From Gordionus sp. m RMFG-2023 (Eukaryota; Nematomorpha; Gordioida; Chordodea; Parachordodidae): 64,000 nucleotides of DNA. Every line of letters starts with the position of its first letter. Positions within the stretch are counted from its first letter, which is position 1. Under the pieces are notes generated by a model that saw only the letters and a list, made by a program, of their open reading frames with translations, had not been told where the DNA came from and did no database searches. Shown here in pieces: positions 1-10,440 of the stretch. The translations under genes were made by a program, and so were the position numbers. The stretch spans positions 124,001 to 188,000 of the forward strand of contig NW_027050885.1 of the NCBI RefSeq assembly GCF_954871325.1, in the 5' to 3' direction.

Positions 1-48
1 AAACCCTTTCAAAGGGATTTTAAAAATATAAAAAAACCCAAGGGATAT

Positions 49-128
49 TAAGGGTTAAATCTTTGGGTTAGGGTTAGGGTTAGAGAGTTAAGGTTATGGT
101 TAGGGTTAGTGTTAGATTTAGGGTTAGT
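49..128 (+). repeat. Degenerate telomere-like tract (example, monomer 1)
   Basis: This stretch is made of TTAGGG and one-step variants (TTAAGG, TTATGG, TTAGTG, TTAGAG, TTTAGGG). Two perfect hexamers stand together near 69-86. Each monomer has one such tract; long-class monomers have two to four hexamers more. A single 'gatttagggttag' closes the tract in nearly every monomer. Confidence 0.92.
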
Positions 129-206
129 AATAGTATTAAATATATAGAATATAATATGATTATTTTAAAATTATTTTTCTAAGTTCATAAAGTATATATT
201 AAAGTG

Positions 207-224
207 TTTTATATATATATATGT
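207..224 (+). repeat. (TA)n microsatellite within the monomer (example)
   Basis: Runs of five to seven TA pairs follow 'gtgtttt' or 'gtgtttttt' in every monomer. Length varies by single TA pairs between otherwise identical copies (for example about 2660 against 7875), with longer tracts near 49320, 50150, 50700, 51890 and 56680. Confidence 0.9.
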
Positions 225-225
225 G

Positions 226-260
226 AAACATACGTAAAAATGCTTATCACGCGAAAATAT
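226..260 (+). other. CpG box at monomer end (TACGTA plus CACGCG; example)
   Basis: TACGTA at 231-236 and CACGCG at 248-253 hold all the CpG dinucleotides of this monomer. In about half the monomers the second element is TCACGTGA (for example 526-533), an E-box palindrome that also fits the yeast CDEI/Cbf1 core RTCACRTG; the CACGCGAAAA form resembles E2F/MBF-type sites. These resemblances are short and do not prove binding. CACGCG was always followed by an 'aaatccc' header in the copies I checked, while CACGTG is followed by either header. Confidence 0.6.
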
Positions 261-263
261 AAT

Positions 264-283
264 AAATCCCTTACAAGGGATTT
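264..283. other. Dyad at monomer start (example: 9 bp arms, 2 bp spacer)
   Basis: AAATCCCTT and AAGGGATTT are exact reverse complements separated by AC. Most monomers carry such a dyad at this position in one of several variants: CCCTTTcAAAGGG (4-16), CCCTTcAAGGG (1089-1099), CCTTgaAAGG (1357-1366), a 20 bp perfect palindrome with centre TTATAA (15563-15582), CCCTTAAAGGG (48534-48544) and CCCTTagAAGGG (51658-51669). The 0-2 bp spacer is too short for an ordinary hairpin loop, so a symmetric protein-binding site is as likely as a cruciform. Confidence 0.8.
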
Positions 284-543
284 TAAAAATATAAAAAACT
301 CAAGAGATATTAAATGTTAAATCTTTGCGTTAGGGTTAGGGTTAGAGGGTTAAGGTTAGGGTTAGTGTTAGGGTTAGGGTTAGGGTTAGTGTTAGATTTA
401 GGGTTAGTAATATTATAAATATATAGAATATAATAAGAATATTTTAAAATTATTTTTCTAAGTTCATAAAGTATATATTAAAGTGTTTTTTATATATATA
501 TGTGAAACATACGTAAAAATGCTTATCACGTGAAAATATAATA
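264..543 (+). repeat. Monomer 2 of repeat A (280 bp, long class)
   Basis: The header has 9 bp arms around AC. Markers are 'taaatgttaaatctttgcg', three perfect TTAGGG in a row, and 'aatattataaat' where other monomers have 'aatagtattaaat'. It ends with CACGTG. Confidence 0.9.
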
Positions 544-806
544 AAACCCTTTCAAAGGGATTTTAAAAATATAAAAAAACTCAAGGGATATTAAGGGTTA
601 AATCTTTGGGTTAGGGTTAGGGTTAGAGAGTTAAGGTTATGGTTACGGTTAGTGTTAGATTTAGGGTGAGTAATAGTATTAAATATATAGAATATAATAA
701 GATTATTTTAAAATTATTTTTCTAAGTTCATAAAGTATATATTAAAGTGTTTTATATATATATATGTGAAACATACGTAAAAATGCTTATCACGCGAAAA
801 TATAAT
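544..806 (+). repeat. Monomer 3 of repeat A (263 bp)
   Basis: Short class, marked by 'ttatggttacggttag' and 'agggtgagtaat'. It ends with CACGCG. The type recurs at 47987 and 59211. Confidence 0.9.
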
Positions 807-1085
807 AAATCCCTTACAAGGGATTTTAAAAATATAAAAAACTCACGAGATATTAAGGCTTAAATCATTGAGTTAGGGTTAGGGTTAGAGGGTTAAGGTT
901 AGAGTTAGGGTTAGTGTTGGGGTTAGGGTTAGTGTTAGATTTAGGTTTAGTAATAGTATTAAATATATAGAATATAATAAGATTATTTTAAAATTATTTT
1001 TCTAAGTTCATAAAGTATATATTAGTGTTTTTTATATATATATGTAAAACATATGTAAAAATGCTTACCACGTGAAAATATAATA
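807..1085 (+). repeat. Monomer 4 of repeat A (279 bp)
   Basis: Markers are 'ctcacgagatattaaggct', 'gttggggttagg' and 'ttaggtttag'. The TACGTA element is changed to 'catatgta' and the box reads 'accacgtg'. The (TA)n tract follows 'ttagtg' rather than 'ttaaagtg'. Confidence 0.9.
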
Positions 1086-1352
1086 AAACCCTTCAAGGGA
1101 TTTTTAAAATTTAAAAATCTCAAGAGATATTAAGGGTTAATTCATTGGGTTAGGGTTAGGGTTAGAATGTTAAGGTTAGGGTTAGTGTTAGGGTTAGTGT
1201 TAGATATAGGGTTAGTAATAGTATTAAATATATAGAATATAATAAGATTATTTTAAAATTATTTTTCTAAGTTCATAAAGTATATATTAAAGTGTTTTAT
1301 ATATATATATGTGAAACATACGTAAAAATGCTTATCACGTAAAAATTTAATA
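1086..1352 (+). repeat. Monomer 5 of repeat A (267 bp)
   Basis: The header is shortened symmetrically to CCCTTcAAGGG. Markers are 'ttaaaaatctc', 'ttaattcattggg', 'gaatgttaagg' and 'agatatagggt'. It ends 'cacgtaaaaattt', the third form of the CpG box. Confidence 0.9.
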
Positions 1353-1632
1353 AAATCCTTGAAAGGTATTTTAAAAATATAAAAAAACTCAAGAGATATT
1401 AAAGGTTAAATCATTGGGTTATGGTTATGGTTAGGGGGTTAGGGTTAGGGTTAGTGTTAAGGTTATGGTTAGGGTTAGTGTTAGATTTAGGGTTAGTATT
1501 AGTATTAAATATATAGAATATAATAAGATTATTTTAAAATTATTTTTCTAAGTTCATAAAGTATATATTAAAGTGTTTTATATATATATATGTGAAACAT
1601 ACGTAAAAATGCTTACCACGCGAAAATATAAT
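1353..1632 (+). repeat. Monomer 6 of repeat A (280 bp)
   Basis: The header is CCTTgaAAGG. The tract begins 'gggttatggttatggttagg' and contains 'ggggg', with 'agtattagtatt' after it. The box reads 'accacgcg'. Confidence 0.9.
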
Positions 1633-1883
1633 AAATCCCTTACAAGGGATTTTAAAAATATAAAAAAACTCAAGGGATATTAAGGGTTAAATCTTTGGGT
1701 TAGGGTTAGGGTTAGAGAGTTAAGGTTAGTGTTAGATTTAGGGTTAGTAATAGTATTAAATATATAGAATATAATAAGATTATTTTAAAATTATTTTTCT
1801 AAGTTCATAAAGTATATATTAAAGTGTTTTATATATATATATGTGAAACATACGTAAAAATGCTTATCACGCGAAAATATAAT
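1633..1883 (+). repeat. Monomer 7 of repeat A (251 bp)
   Basis: A long-class header is joined to a short-class body ('ctttggg', 'gagagttaaggttagtg'). It ends with CACGCG. Confidence 0.9.
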
Positions 1884-2162
1884 AAATCCCTTACAAGGGA
1901 TTTTAAAAATTAAAAAACTCAAGAGATATTAAGGGTTAAATCATTGCGTTAGGGTTAGGGTTAGAGGGTTAAGGTTAGGGTTAGTGTTAGGGTTATGGTT
2001 AGGGTTAGTGTTAGATTTAGGGTTAGTATTAGTATTAAATATATAGAATATAATAAGATTATTTTAAAATTATTTTTCTAAGTTCATAAAGTATATATTA
2101 AAGTGTTTTATATATATATATGTGAAACATACGTAAAAATGCTTACCACGCGAAAATATAAT
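1884..2162 (+). repeat. Monomer 8 of repeat A (279 bp)
   Basis: The spacer is shortened to 'ttaaaaattaaaaaactc'. It has 'attgcgttagg', 'gggttatggttagg' and 'agtattagtatt', and ends 'accacgcg'. Confidence 0.88.
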
Positions 2163-2442
2163 AAATCCCTTACAAGGGATTTTAAAAATTAAAAAACTCA
2201 AGAGATATTAAGGGTTAAATCATTGCGTTAGGGTTAGGGTTAGAAGGTTAAGGTTAGGGTTAGTGTTAGGGTTAGGGTTAGAGTTAGTGTTAGATTTAGG
2301 GTTAGTAATAGTATTAAATATATAGAATATAATAAGAATATTTTAAAATTATTTTTCTAAGTTCATAAAATATATATTAATGTGTTTTTTATATATATAT
2401 GTGAAACATACGTAAAAATGCTTATCACGTGAAAATATAATA
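2163..2442 (+). repeat. Monomer 9 of repeat A (280 bp)
   Basis: Markers are 'gaaggttaagg', 'gggttagagttagtg' and 'ataaaatatatattaatgtg'. It ends with CACGTG and closely resembles monomer 12. Confidence 0.88.
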
Positions 2443-2705
2443 AAACCCTTTCAAAGAGATTTTAAAAATATAAAAAAATTCAAGGGATATTAAGGGTTAA
2501 ATCTTTGGGTTAGGGTTAGGGTTAGAGAGTTAAGGCTATGGTTAAGGTTAGTGTTAGATTTAGGGTTAGTAATAGTATTAAATATATAGAATATAATAAG
2601 AATATTTTAAAATTATTTTTCTAAGTTCATAAAGTATATATTAAAGTGTTTTTTATATATATATGTGAAACATACGTAAAAATGCTTATCACGTGAAAAT
2701 ATAAT
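2443..2705 (+). repeat. Monomer 10 of repeat A (263 bp)
   Basis: The header is damaged (ccctttcaaagag). It has 'aaattcaaggg' and 'aaggctatggttaagg', ends with CACGTG, and is nearly the same as monomer 15. Confidence 0.88.
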
Positions 2706-2991
2706 AAATCCCTTACAAGGGATTTTAAAATATAAAAAAACTCAAGAGATATTAAGGGTTAAATCATTGCGTTAGGGTTAGGGTTAGATGGTTAAGGTTA
2801 GGGTTAGGGTTAGTGTTAGGGTTATGGTTAGGGTTAGTGTTAGATTTAGGGTTAGTATTAGTATTAAATATATAGAATATAATAAGATTATTTTAAAATT
2901 GTTTTTCTAAGTTCATAAAGTATATATTAAAGTGTTTTATATATATATATGTGAAACATACGTAAAAATGCTTACCACGCGAAAATATAAT
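2706..2991 (+). repeat. Monomer 11 of repeat A (286 bp)
   Basis: Markers are 'agatggttaagg', one hexamer more than its neighbours, and 'aaattgttttt'. It ends 'accacgcg'. Confidence 0.88.
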
Positions 2992-3271
2992 AAATCCCTT
3001 ACAAGGGATTTTAAAAATTAAAAAACTCAAGAGATATTAAGGGTTAAATCATTGCGTTAGGGTTAGGGTTAGAGGGTTAAGGTTAGGGTTAGTGTTAGGG
3101 TTAGGGTTAGAGTTAGTGTTAGATTTAGGGTTAGTAATAGTATTAAATATATAGAATATAATAAGAATATTTTAAAATTATTTTTCTAAGTTCATAAAAT
3201 ATATATTAATGTGTTTTTTATATATATATGTGAAACATACGTAAAAATGCTTATCACGTGAAAATATAATA
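2992..3271 (+). repeat. Monomer 12 of repeat A (280 bp)
   Basis: It is like monomer 9 but with 'gagggttaagg'. It has 'ataaaatatatattaatgtg' and ends with CACGTG. Confidence 0.88.
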
Positions 3272-3552
3272 AAACCCTTTCAAAGAGATTTTAAATATAT
3301 AAAAAAATTCAAGGGATATTAAGGGTTAAATCTTTGGGTTATGGTTATGGTTAGGGGGTTAGGGTTAGGGTTAGTGTTAAGGTTATGGTTAGGGTTAGTG
3401 TTAGATTTAGGGTTAGTAATAGTATTAAATATATAGAATATAATAAGAATATTTTAAAATTATTTTTCTAAGTTCATAAAGTATATATTAATGTGTTTTT
3501 TATATATATATGTGAAACATACGTAAAAATGCTTATCACGTGAAAATATAAT
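3272..3552 (+). repeat. Monomer 13 of repeat A (281 bp, hybrid)
   Basis: A short-class header (caaagag, 'taaatatataaaaa', 'ctttggg') is joined to a monomer 6-like tract ('ttatggttatggttagg'). It ends with CACGTG. Confidence 0.88.
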
Positions 3553-3839
3553 AAATCCCTTACAAGGGATTTTAAAATATAAAAAAACTCAAGAGATATT
3601 AAGGGTTAAATCATTGCGTTAGGGTTAGGGTTAGATGGTTAAGGTTAGGGTTAGGGTTAGTGTTAGGGTTAGGGTTAGAGTTAGTGTTAGATTTAGGGTT
3701 AGTAATAGTATTAAATATATAGAATATAATAAGAATATTTTAAAATTATTTTTCTAAGTTCATAAAATATATATTAATGTGTTTTTTATATATATATGTG
3801 AAACATACGTAAAAATGCTTATCACGTGAAAATATAATA
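3553..3839 (+). repeat. Monomer 14 of repeat A (287 bp)
   Basis: It begins like monomer 11 ('agatggttaagg') and ends like monomer 12 ('gggttagagttagtg', 'attaatgtg', CACGTG). It recurs at 56737. Confidence 0.88.
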
Positions 3840-4102
3840 AAACCCTTTCAAAGAGATTTTAAAAATATAAAAAAATTCAAGGGATATTAAGGGTTAAATC
3901 TTTGGGTTAGGGTTAGGGTTAGAGAGTTAAGGCTATGGTTAAGGTTAGTGTTAGATTTAGGGTTAGTAATAGTATTAAATATATAGAATATAATAAGAAT
4001 ATTTTAAAATTATTTTTCTAAGTTCATAAAGTATATATTAAAGTGTTTTTTATATATATATGTGAAACATACGTAAAAATGCTTATCACGTGAAAATATA
4101 AT
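3840..4102 (+). repeat. Monomer 15 of repeat A (263 bp)
   Basis: Near-identical to monomer 10, with the same damaged header and 'aaggctatggttaagg'. It ends with CACGTG. Confidence 0.88.
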
Positions 4103-4383
4103 AAATCCCTTACAAGGGATTTTAAAAATATAAAAAAACTCAAGAGATATTAAGGGTTAAATCATTGGGTTATGGTTATGGTTAGGGGGTTAGGGTTAGG
4201 GTTAGTGTTAAGGTTATGGTTAGGGTTAGTGTTAGATTTAGGGTTAGTATTAGTATTAAATATATAGAATATAATAAGATTATTTTAAAATTATTTTTCT
4301 AAGTTCATAAAGTATATATTAAAGTGTTTTATATATATATATGTGAAACATACGTAAAAATGCTTACCACGCGAAAATATAAT
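4103..4383 (+). repeat. Monomer 16 of repeat A (281 bp)
   Basis: A monomer 6-like tract ('gggttatggttatggttagg') sits behind a standard AC-spaced header. It ends 'accacgcg'. Confidence 0.88.
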
Positions 4384-4678
4384 AAATCCCTTACAAGGGA
4401 TTTTAAAAATTAAAAAACTCAAGAGATATTAAGGGTTAAATCATTGCGTTAGGGTTAGGGTAAGAGGGTTAAGGTTAGGGTTAGTGTTAGGGTTAGGGTT
4501 AGAGTTAGTGTTAGTTAGATTTAGGGTTAGTAATAGTATTAAATATATAGAATATAATAAGAATATAATAAGAATATTTTAAAATTATTTTTCTAAGTTC
4601 ATAAAGTATATATTAATGTGTTTTTTATATATATATGTGAAACATACGTAAAAATGCTTATCACGTGAAAATATAATA
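4384..4678 (+). repeat. Monomer 17 of repeat A (295 bp)
   Basis: The length comes from two local duplications: 4 bp ('gttagttagattt') and 11 bp ('gaatataataa' twice, about 4550-4571). A private A at 4462 breaks one hexamer. It ends with CACGTG. Confidence 0.88.
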
Positions 4679-4929
4679 AAACCCTTTCAAAGGGATTTTA
4701 AAAATATAAAAAAACTCAAGGGATATTAAGGGTTAAATCTTTGGGTTAGGGTTAGGGTTAGAGAGTTAAGGTTAGTGTTAGATTTAGGGTTAGTAATAGT
4801 ATTAAATATATAGAATATAATAAGATTATTTTAAAATTATTTTTCTAAGTTCATAAAGTATATATTAAAGTGTTTTATATATATATATGTGAAACATACA
4901 TAAAAATGCTTATCACGCGAAAATATAAT
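4679..4929 (+). repeat. Monomer 18 of repeat A (251 bp)
   Basis: Short class, like monomer 7. TACGTA is changed to 'tacata', losing one CpG. It ends with CACGCG. Confidence 0.88.
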
Positions 4930-5221
4930 AAATCCCTTACAAGGGATTTTAAAAATATAAAAAACTCAAGAGATATTAAGGGTTAAATCATTGCGTTAGG
5001 GTTAGGGTTAGAGGGTTAAGGTTAGGGTTAGTGTTAGGGTTAGGGTTAGAGTTAGTGTTAGATTTAGGGTTAGTAATAGTATTAAATATATAGAATATAA
5101 TAAGAATATAATAAGAATATTTTAAAATTATTTTTCTAAGTTCATAAAGTATATATTAATGTGTTTTTTATATATATATGTGAAACATACGTAAAAATGC
5201 TTATCACGTGAAAATATAATA
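4930..5221 (+). repeat. Monomer 19 of repeat A (292 bp)
   Basis: It carries the 11 bp 'gaatataataa' duplication and 'gggttagagttagtg', and ends with CACGTG just before the next unit start. Confidence 0.88.
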
Positions 5222-8200
5222 AAACCCTTTCAAAGGGATTTTAAAAATATAAAAAAACCCAAGGGATATTAAGGGTTAAATCTTTGGGTTAGGGTTAGGG
5301 TTAGAGAGTTAAGGTTATGGTTAGGGTTAGTGTTAGATTTAGGGTTAGTAATAGTATTAAATATATAGAATATAATATGATTATTTTAAAATTATTTTTC
5401 TAAGTTCATAAAGTATATATTAAAGTGTTTTATATATATATATGTGAAACATACGTAAAAATGCTTATCACGCGAAAATATAATAAATCCCTTACAAGGG
5501 ATTTTAAAAATATAAAAAACTCAAGAGATATTAAATGTTAAATCTTTGCGTTAGGGTTAGGGTTAGAGGGTTAAGGTTAGGGTTAGTGTTAGGGTTAGGG
5601 TTAGGGTTAGTGTTAGATTTAGGGTTAGTAATATTATAAATATATAGAATATAATAAGAATATTTTAAAATTATTTTTCTAAGTTCATAAAGTATATATT
5701 AAAGTGTTTTTTATATATATATGTGAAACATACGTAAAAATGCTTATCACGTGAAAATATAATAAAACCCTTTCAAAGGGATTTTAAAAATATAAAAAAA
5801 CTCAAGGGATATTAAGGGTTAAATCTTTGGGTTAGGGTTAGGGTTAGAGAGTTAAGGTTATGGTTACGGTTAGTGTTAGATTTAGGGTGAGTAATAGTAT
5901 TAAATATATAGAATATAATAAGATTATTTTAAAATTATTTTTCTAAGTTCATAAAGTATATATTAAAGTGTTTTATATATATATATGTGAAACATACGTA
6001 AAAATGCTTATCACGCGAAAATATAATAAATCCCTTACAAGGGATTTTAAAAATATAAAAAACTCACGAGATATTAAGGCTTAAATCATTGAGTTAGGGT
6101 TAGGGTTAGAGGGTTAAGGTTAGAGTTAGGGTTAGTGTTGGGGTTAGGGTTAGTGTTAGATTTAGGTTTAGTAATAGTATTAAATATATAGAATATAATA
6201 AGATTATTTTAAAATTATTTTTCTAAGTTCATAAAGTATATATTAGTGTTTTTTATATATATATGTAAAACATATGTAAAAATGCTTACCACGTGAAAAT
6301 ATAATAAAACCCTTCAAGGGATTTTTAAAATTTAAAAATCTCAAGAGATATTAAGGGTTAATTCATTGGGTTAGGGTTAGGGTTAGAATGTTAAGGTTAG
6401 GGTTAGTGTTAGGGTTAGTGTTAGATATAGGGTTAGTAATAGTATTAAATATATAGAATATAATAAGATTATTTTAAAATTATTTTTCTAAGTTCATAAA
6501 GTATATATTAAAGTGTTTTATATATATATATGTGAAACATACGTAAAAATGCTTATCACGTAAAAATTTAATAAAATCCTTGAAAGGTATTTTAAAAATA
6601 TAAAAAAACTCAAGAGATATTAAAGGTTAAATCATTGGGTTATGGTTATGGTTAGGGGGTTAGGGTTAGGGTTAGTGTTAAGGTTATGGTTAGGGTTAGT
6701 GTTAGATTTAGGGTTAGTATTAGTATTAAATATATAGAATATAATAAGATTATTTTAAAATTATTTTTCTAAGTTCATAAAGTATATATTAAAGTGTTTT
6801 ATATATATATATGTGAAACATACGTAAAAATGCTTACCACGCGAAAATATAATAAATCCCTTACAAGGGATTTTAAAAATATAAAAAAACTCAAGGGATA
6901 TTAAGGGTTAAATCTTTGGGTTAGGGTTAGGGTTAGAGAGTTAAGGTTAGTGTTAGATTTAGGGTTAGTAATAGTATTAAATATATAGAATATAATAAGA
7001 TTATTTTAAAATTATTTTTCTAAGTTCATAAAGTATATATTAAAGTGTTTTATATATATATATGTGAAACATACGTAAAAATGCTTATCACGCGAAAATA
7101 TAATAAATCCCTTACAAGGGATTTTAAAAATTAAAAAACTCAAGAGATATTAAGGGTTAAATCATTGCGTTAGGGTTAGGGTTAGAGGGTTAAGGTTAGG
7201 GTTAGTGTTAGGGTTATGGTTAGGGTTAGTGTTAGATTTAGGGTTAGTATTAGTATTAAATATATAGAATATAATAAGATTATTTTAAAATTATTTTTCT
7301 AAGTTCATAAAGTATATATTAAAGTGTTTTATATATATATATGTGAAACATACGTAAAAATGCTTACCACGCGAAAATATAATAAATCCCTTACAAGGGA
7401 TTTTAAAAATTAAAAAACTCAAGAGATATTAAGGGTTAAATCATTGCGTTAGGGTTAGGGTTAGAAGGTTAAGGTTAGGGTTAGTGTTAGGGTTAGGGTT
7501 AGAGTTAGTGTTAGATTTAGGGTTAGTAATAGTATTAAATATATAGAATATAATAAGAATATTTTAAAATTATTTTTCTAAGTTCATAAAATATATATTA
7601 ATGTGTTTTTTATATATATATGTGAAACATACGTAAAAATGCTTATCACGTGAAAATATAATAAAACCCTTTCAAAGAGATTTTAAAAATATAAAAAAAT
7701 TCAAGGGATATTAAGGGTTAAATCTTTGGGTTAGGGTTAGGGTTAGAGAGTTAAGGCTATGGTTAAGGTTAGTGTTAGATTTAGGGTTAGTAATAGTATT
7801 AAATATATAGAATATAATAAGAATATTTTAAAATTATTTTTCTAAGTTCATAAAGTATATATTAAAGTGTTTTTTATATATATGTGAAACATACGTAAAA
7901 ATGCTTATCACGTGAAAATATAATAAATCCCTTACAAGGGATTTTAAAATATAAAAAAACTCAAGAGATATTAAGGGTTAAATCATTGCGTTAGGGTTAG
8001 GGTTAGATGGTTAAGGTTAGGGTTAGGGTTAGTGTTAGGGTTATGGTTAGGGTTAGTGTTAGATTTAGGGTTAGTATTAGTATTAAATATATAGAATATA
8101 ATAAGATTATTTTAAAATTGTTTTTCTAAGTTCATAAAGTATATATTAAAGTGTTTTATATATATATATGTGAAACATACGTAAAAATGCTTACCACGCG

Positions 8201-10440
8201 AAAATATAATAAATCCCTTACAAGGGATTTTAAAAATTAAAAAACTCAAGAGATATTAAGGGTTAAATCATTGCGTTAGGGTTAGGGTTAGAGGGTTAAG
8301 GTTAGGGTTAGTGTTAGGGTTAGGGTTAGAGTTAGTGTTAGATTTAGGGTTAGTAATAGTATTAAATATATAGAATATAATAAGAATATTTTAAAATTAT
8401 TTTTCTAAGTTCATAAAATATATATTAATGTGTTTTTTATATATATATGTGAAACATACGTAAAAATGCTTATCACGTGAAAATATAATAAAACCCTTTC
8501 AAAGAGATTTTAAATATATAAAAAAATTCAAGGGATATTAAGGGTTAAATCTTTGGGTTATGGTTATGGTTAGGGGGTTAGGGTTAGGGTTAGTGTTAAG
8601 GTTATGGTTAGGGTTAGTGTTAGATTTAGGGTTAGTAATAGTATTAAATATATAGAATATAATAAGAATATTTTAAAATTATTTTTCTAAGTTCATAAAG
8701 TATATATTAATGTGTTTTTTATATATATATGTGAAACATACGTAAAAATGCTTATCACGTGAAAATATAATAAATCCCTTACAAGGGATTTTAAAATATA
8801 AAAAAACTCAAGAGATATTAAGGGTTAAATCATTGCGTTAGGGTTAGGGTTAGATGGTTAAGGTTAGGGTTAGGGTTAGTGTTAGGGTTAGGGTTAGAGT
8901 TAGTGTTAGATTTAGGGTTAGTAATAGTATTAAATATATAGAATATAATAAGAATATTTTAAAATTATTTTTCTAAGTTCATAAAATATATATTAATGTG
9001 TTTTTTATATATATATGTGAAACATACGTAAAAATGCTTATCACGTGAAAATATAATAAAACCCTTTCAAAGAGATTTTAAAAATATAAAAAAATTCAAG
9101 GGATATTAAGGGTTAAATCTTTGGGTTAGGGTTAGGGTTAGAGAGTTAAGGCTATGGTTAAGGTTAGTGTTAGATTTAGGGTTAGTAATAGTATTAAATA
9201 TATAGAATATAATAAGAATATTTTAAAATTATTTTTCTAAGTTCATAAAGTATATATTAAAGTGTTTTTTATATATATATGTGAAACATACGTAAAAATG
9301 CTTATCACGTGAAAATATAATAAATCCCTTACAAGGGATTTTAAAAATATAAAAAAACTCAAGAGATATTAAGGGTTAAATCATTGGGTTATGGTTATGG
9401 TTAGGGGGTTAGGGTTAGGGTTAGTGTTAAGGTTATGGTTAGGGTTAGTGTTAGATTTAGGGTTAGTATTAGTATTAAATATATAGAATATAATAAGATT
9501 ATTTTAAAATTATTTTTCTAAGTTCATAAAGTATATATTAAAGTGTTTTATATATATATATGTGAAACATACGTAAAAATGCTTACCACGCGAAAATATA
9601 ATAAATCCCTTACAAGGGATTTTAAAAATTAAAAAACTCAAGAGATATTAAGGGTTAAATCATTGCGTTAGGGTTAGGGTTAGAGGGTTAAGGTTAGGGT
9701 TAGTGTTAGGGTTAGGGTTAAAGTTAGTGTTAGTTAGATTTAGGGTTAGTAATAGTATTAAATATATAGAATATAATAAGAATATAATAAGAATATTTTA
9801 AAATTATTTTTCTAAGTTCATAAAGTATATATTAATGTGTTTTTTATATATATATGTGAAACATACGTAAAAATGCTTATCACGTGAAAATATAATAAAA
9901 CCCTTTCAAAGGGATTTTAAAAATATAAAAAAACTCAAGGGATATTAAGGGTTAAATCTTTGGGTTAGGGTTAGGGTTAGAGAGTTAAGGTTAGTGTTAG
10001 ATTTAGGGTTAGTAATAGTATTAAATATATAGAATATAATAAGATTATTTTAAAATTATTTTTCTAAGTTCATAAAGTATATATTAAAGTGTTTTATATA
10101 TATATATGTGAAACATACATAAAAATGCTTATCACGCGAAAATATAATAAATCCCTTACAAGGGATTTTAAAAATATAAAAAACTCAAGAGATATTAAGG
10201 GTTAAATCATTGCGTTAGGGTTAGGGTTAGAGGGTTAAGGTTAGGGTTAGTGTTAGGGTTAGGGTTAGAGTTAGTGTTAGATTTAGGGTTAGTAATAGTA
10301 TTAAATATATAGAATATAATAAGAATATAATAAGAATATTTTAAAATTATTTTTCTAAGTTCATAAAGTATATATTAATGTGTTTTTTATATATATATGT
10401 GAAACATACGTAAAAATGCTTATCACGTGAAAATATAATA
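5222..10440 (+). repeat. Higher-order repeat A, copy 2 (5219 bp)
   Basis: This copy follows copy 1 monomer for monomer. By eye I found only three differences: loss of one TA pair in the (TA)n tract near 7875, G to A at 9721, and T where copy 1 has A at 4462. There may be a few more that I missed. That low divergence over 5.2 kb, compared with the much larger differences between neighbouring monomers, implies a very recent duplication or conversion of the whole block. Confidence 0.95.

Larger units (their letters stand above)
1..263 (+). repeat. Monomer 1 of repeat A (263 bp, short class)
   Basis: The header is CCCTTTcAAAGGG followed by 'aaaaaaaccc', which marks the start of the larger units. 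The hexamer tract reads 'gagagttaaggttatgg'. It carries 'ataatatgat' and ends with the CACGCG form of the CpG box. Confidence 0.9.
1..5221 (+). repeat. Higher-order repeat A, copy 1 (19 monomers, 5221 bp)
   Basis: Nineteen distinguishable monomers form one unit that repeats as a block at 5222. Monomer boundaries, set at the inverted repeat, are 1, 264, 544, 807, 1086, 1353, 1633, 1884, 2163, 2443, 2706, 2992, 3272, 3553, 3840, 4103, 4384, 4679 and 4930. Monomers within the unit differ by point changes and by gain or loss of hexamers, while the two block copies are nearly the same. This is the usual signature of a higher-order repeat spread by recent unequal exchange. Internal similarities (monomer 10 with 15, 9 with 12, 6 with 16, 7 with 18) show that the 19-mer was itself assembled from smaller duplications. 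Confidence 0.95.

Noticed and set aside
248-253. Firm assignment of the CACGTG/CACGCG box as a centromere CDEI or E2F site
   Set aside because: The motifs are only 6-8 bp and other parts of a yeast point centromere (CDEII/CDEIII arrangement) are not recognisable; kept only as a resemblance.
207-260. Replication origin of the yeast ARS type
   Set aside because: AT-rich stretches are common here, but I did not find a match to the ARS consensus core; AT content alone is not evidence.
264-283. Transcription terminator hairpins
   Set aside because: The spacer between arms is only 0-2 bp, there is no gene upstream, and the setting is eukaryotic satellite.
1-1000. Terminal telomere
   Set aside because: Hexamers are degenerate and occur in short blocks in every monomer; there is no long perfect TTAGGG run at either edge of the window.
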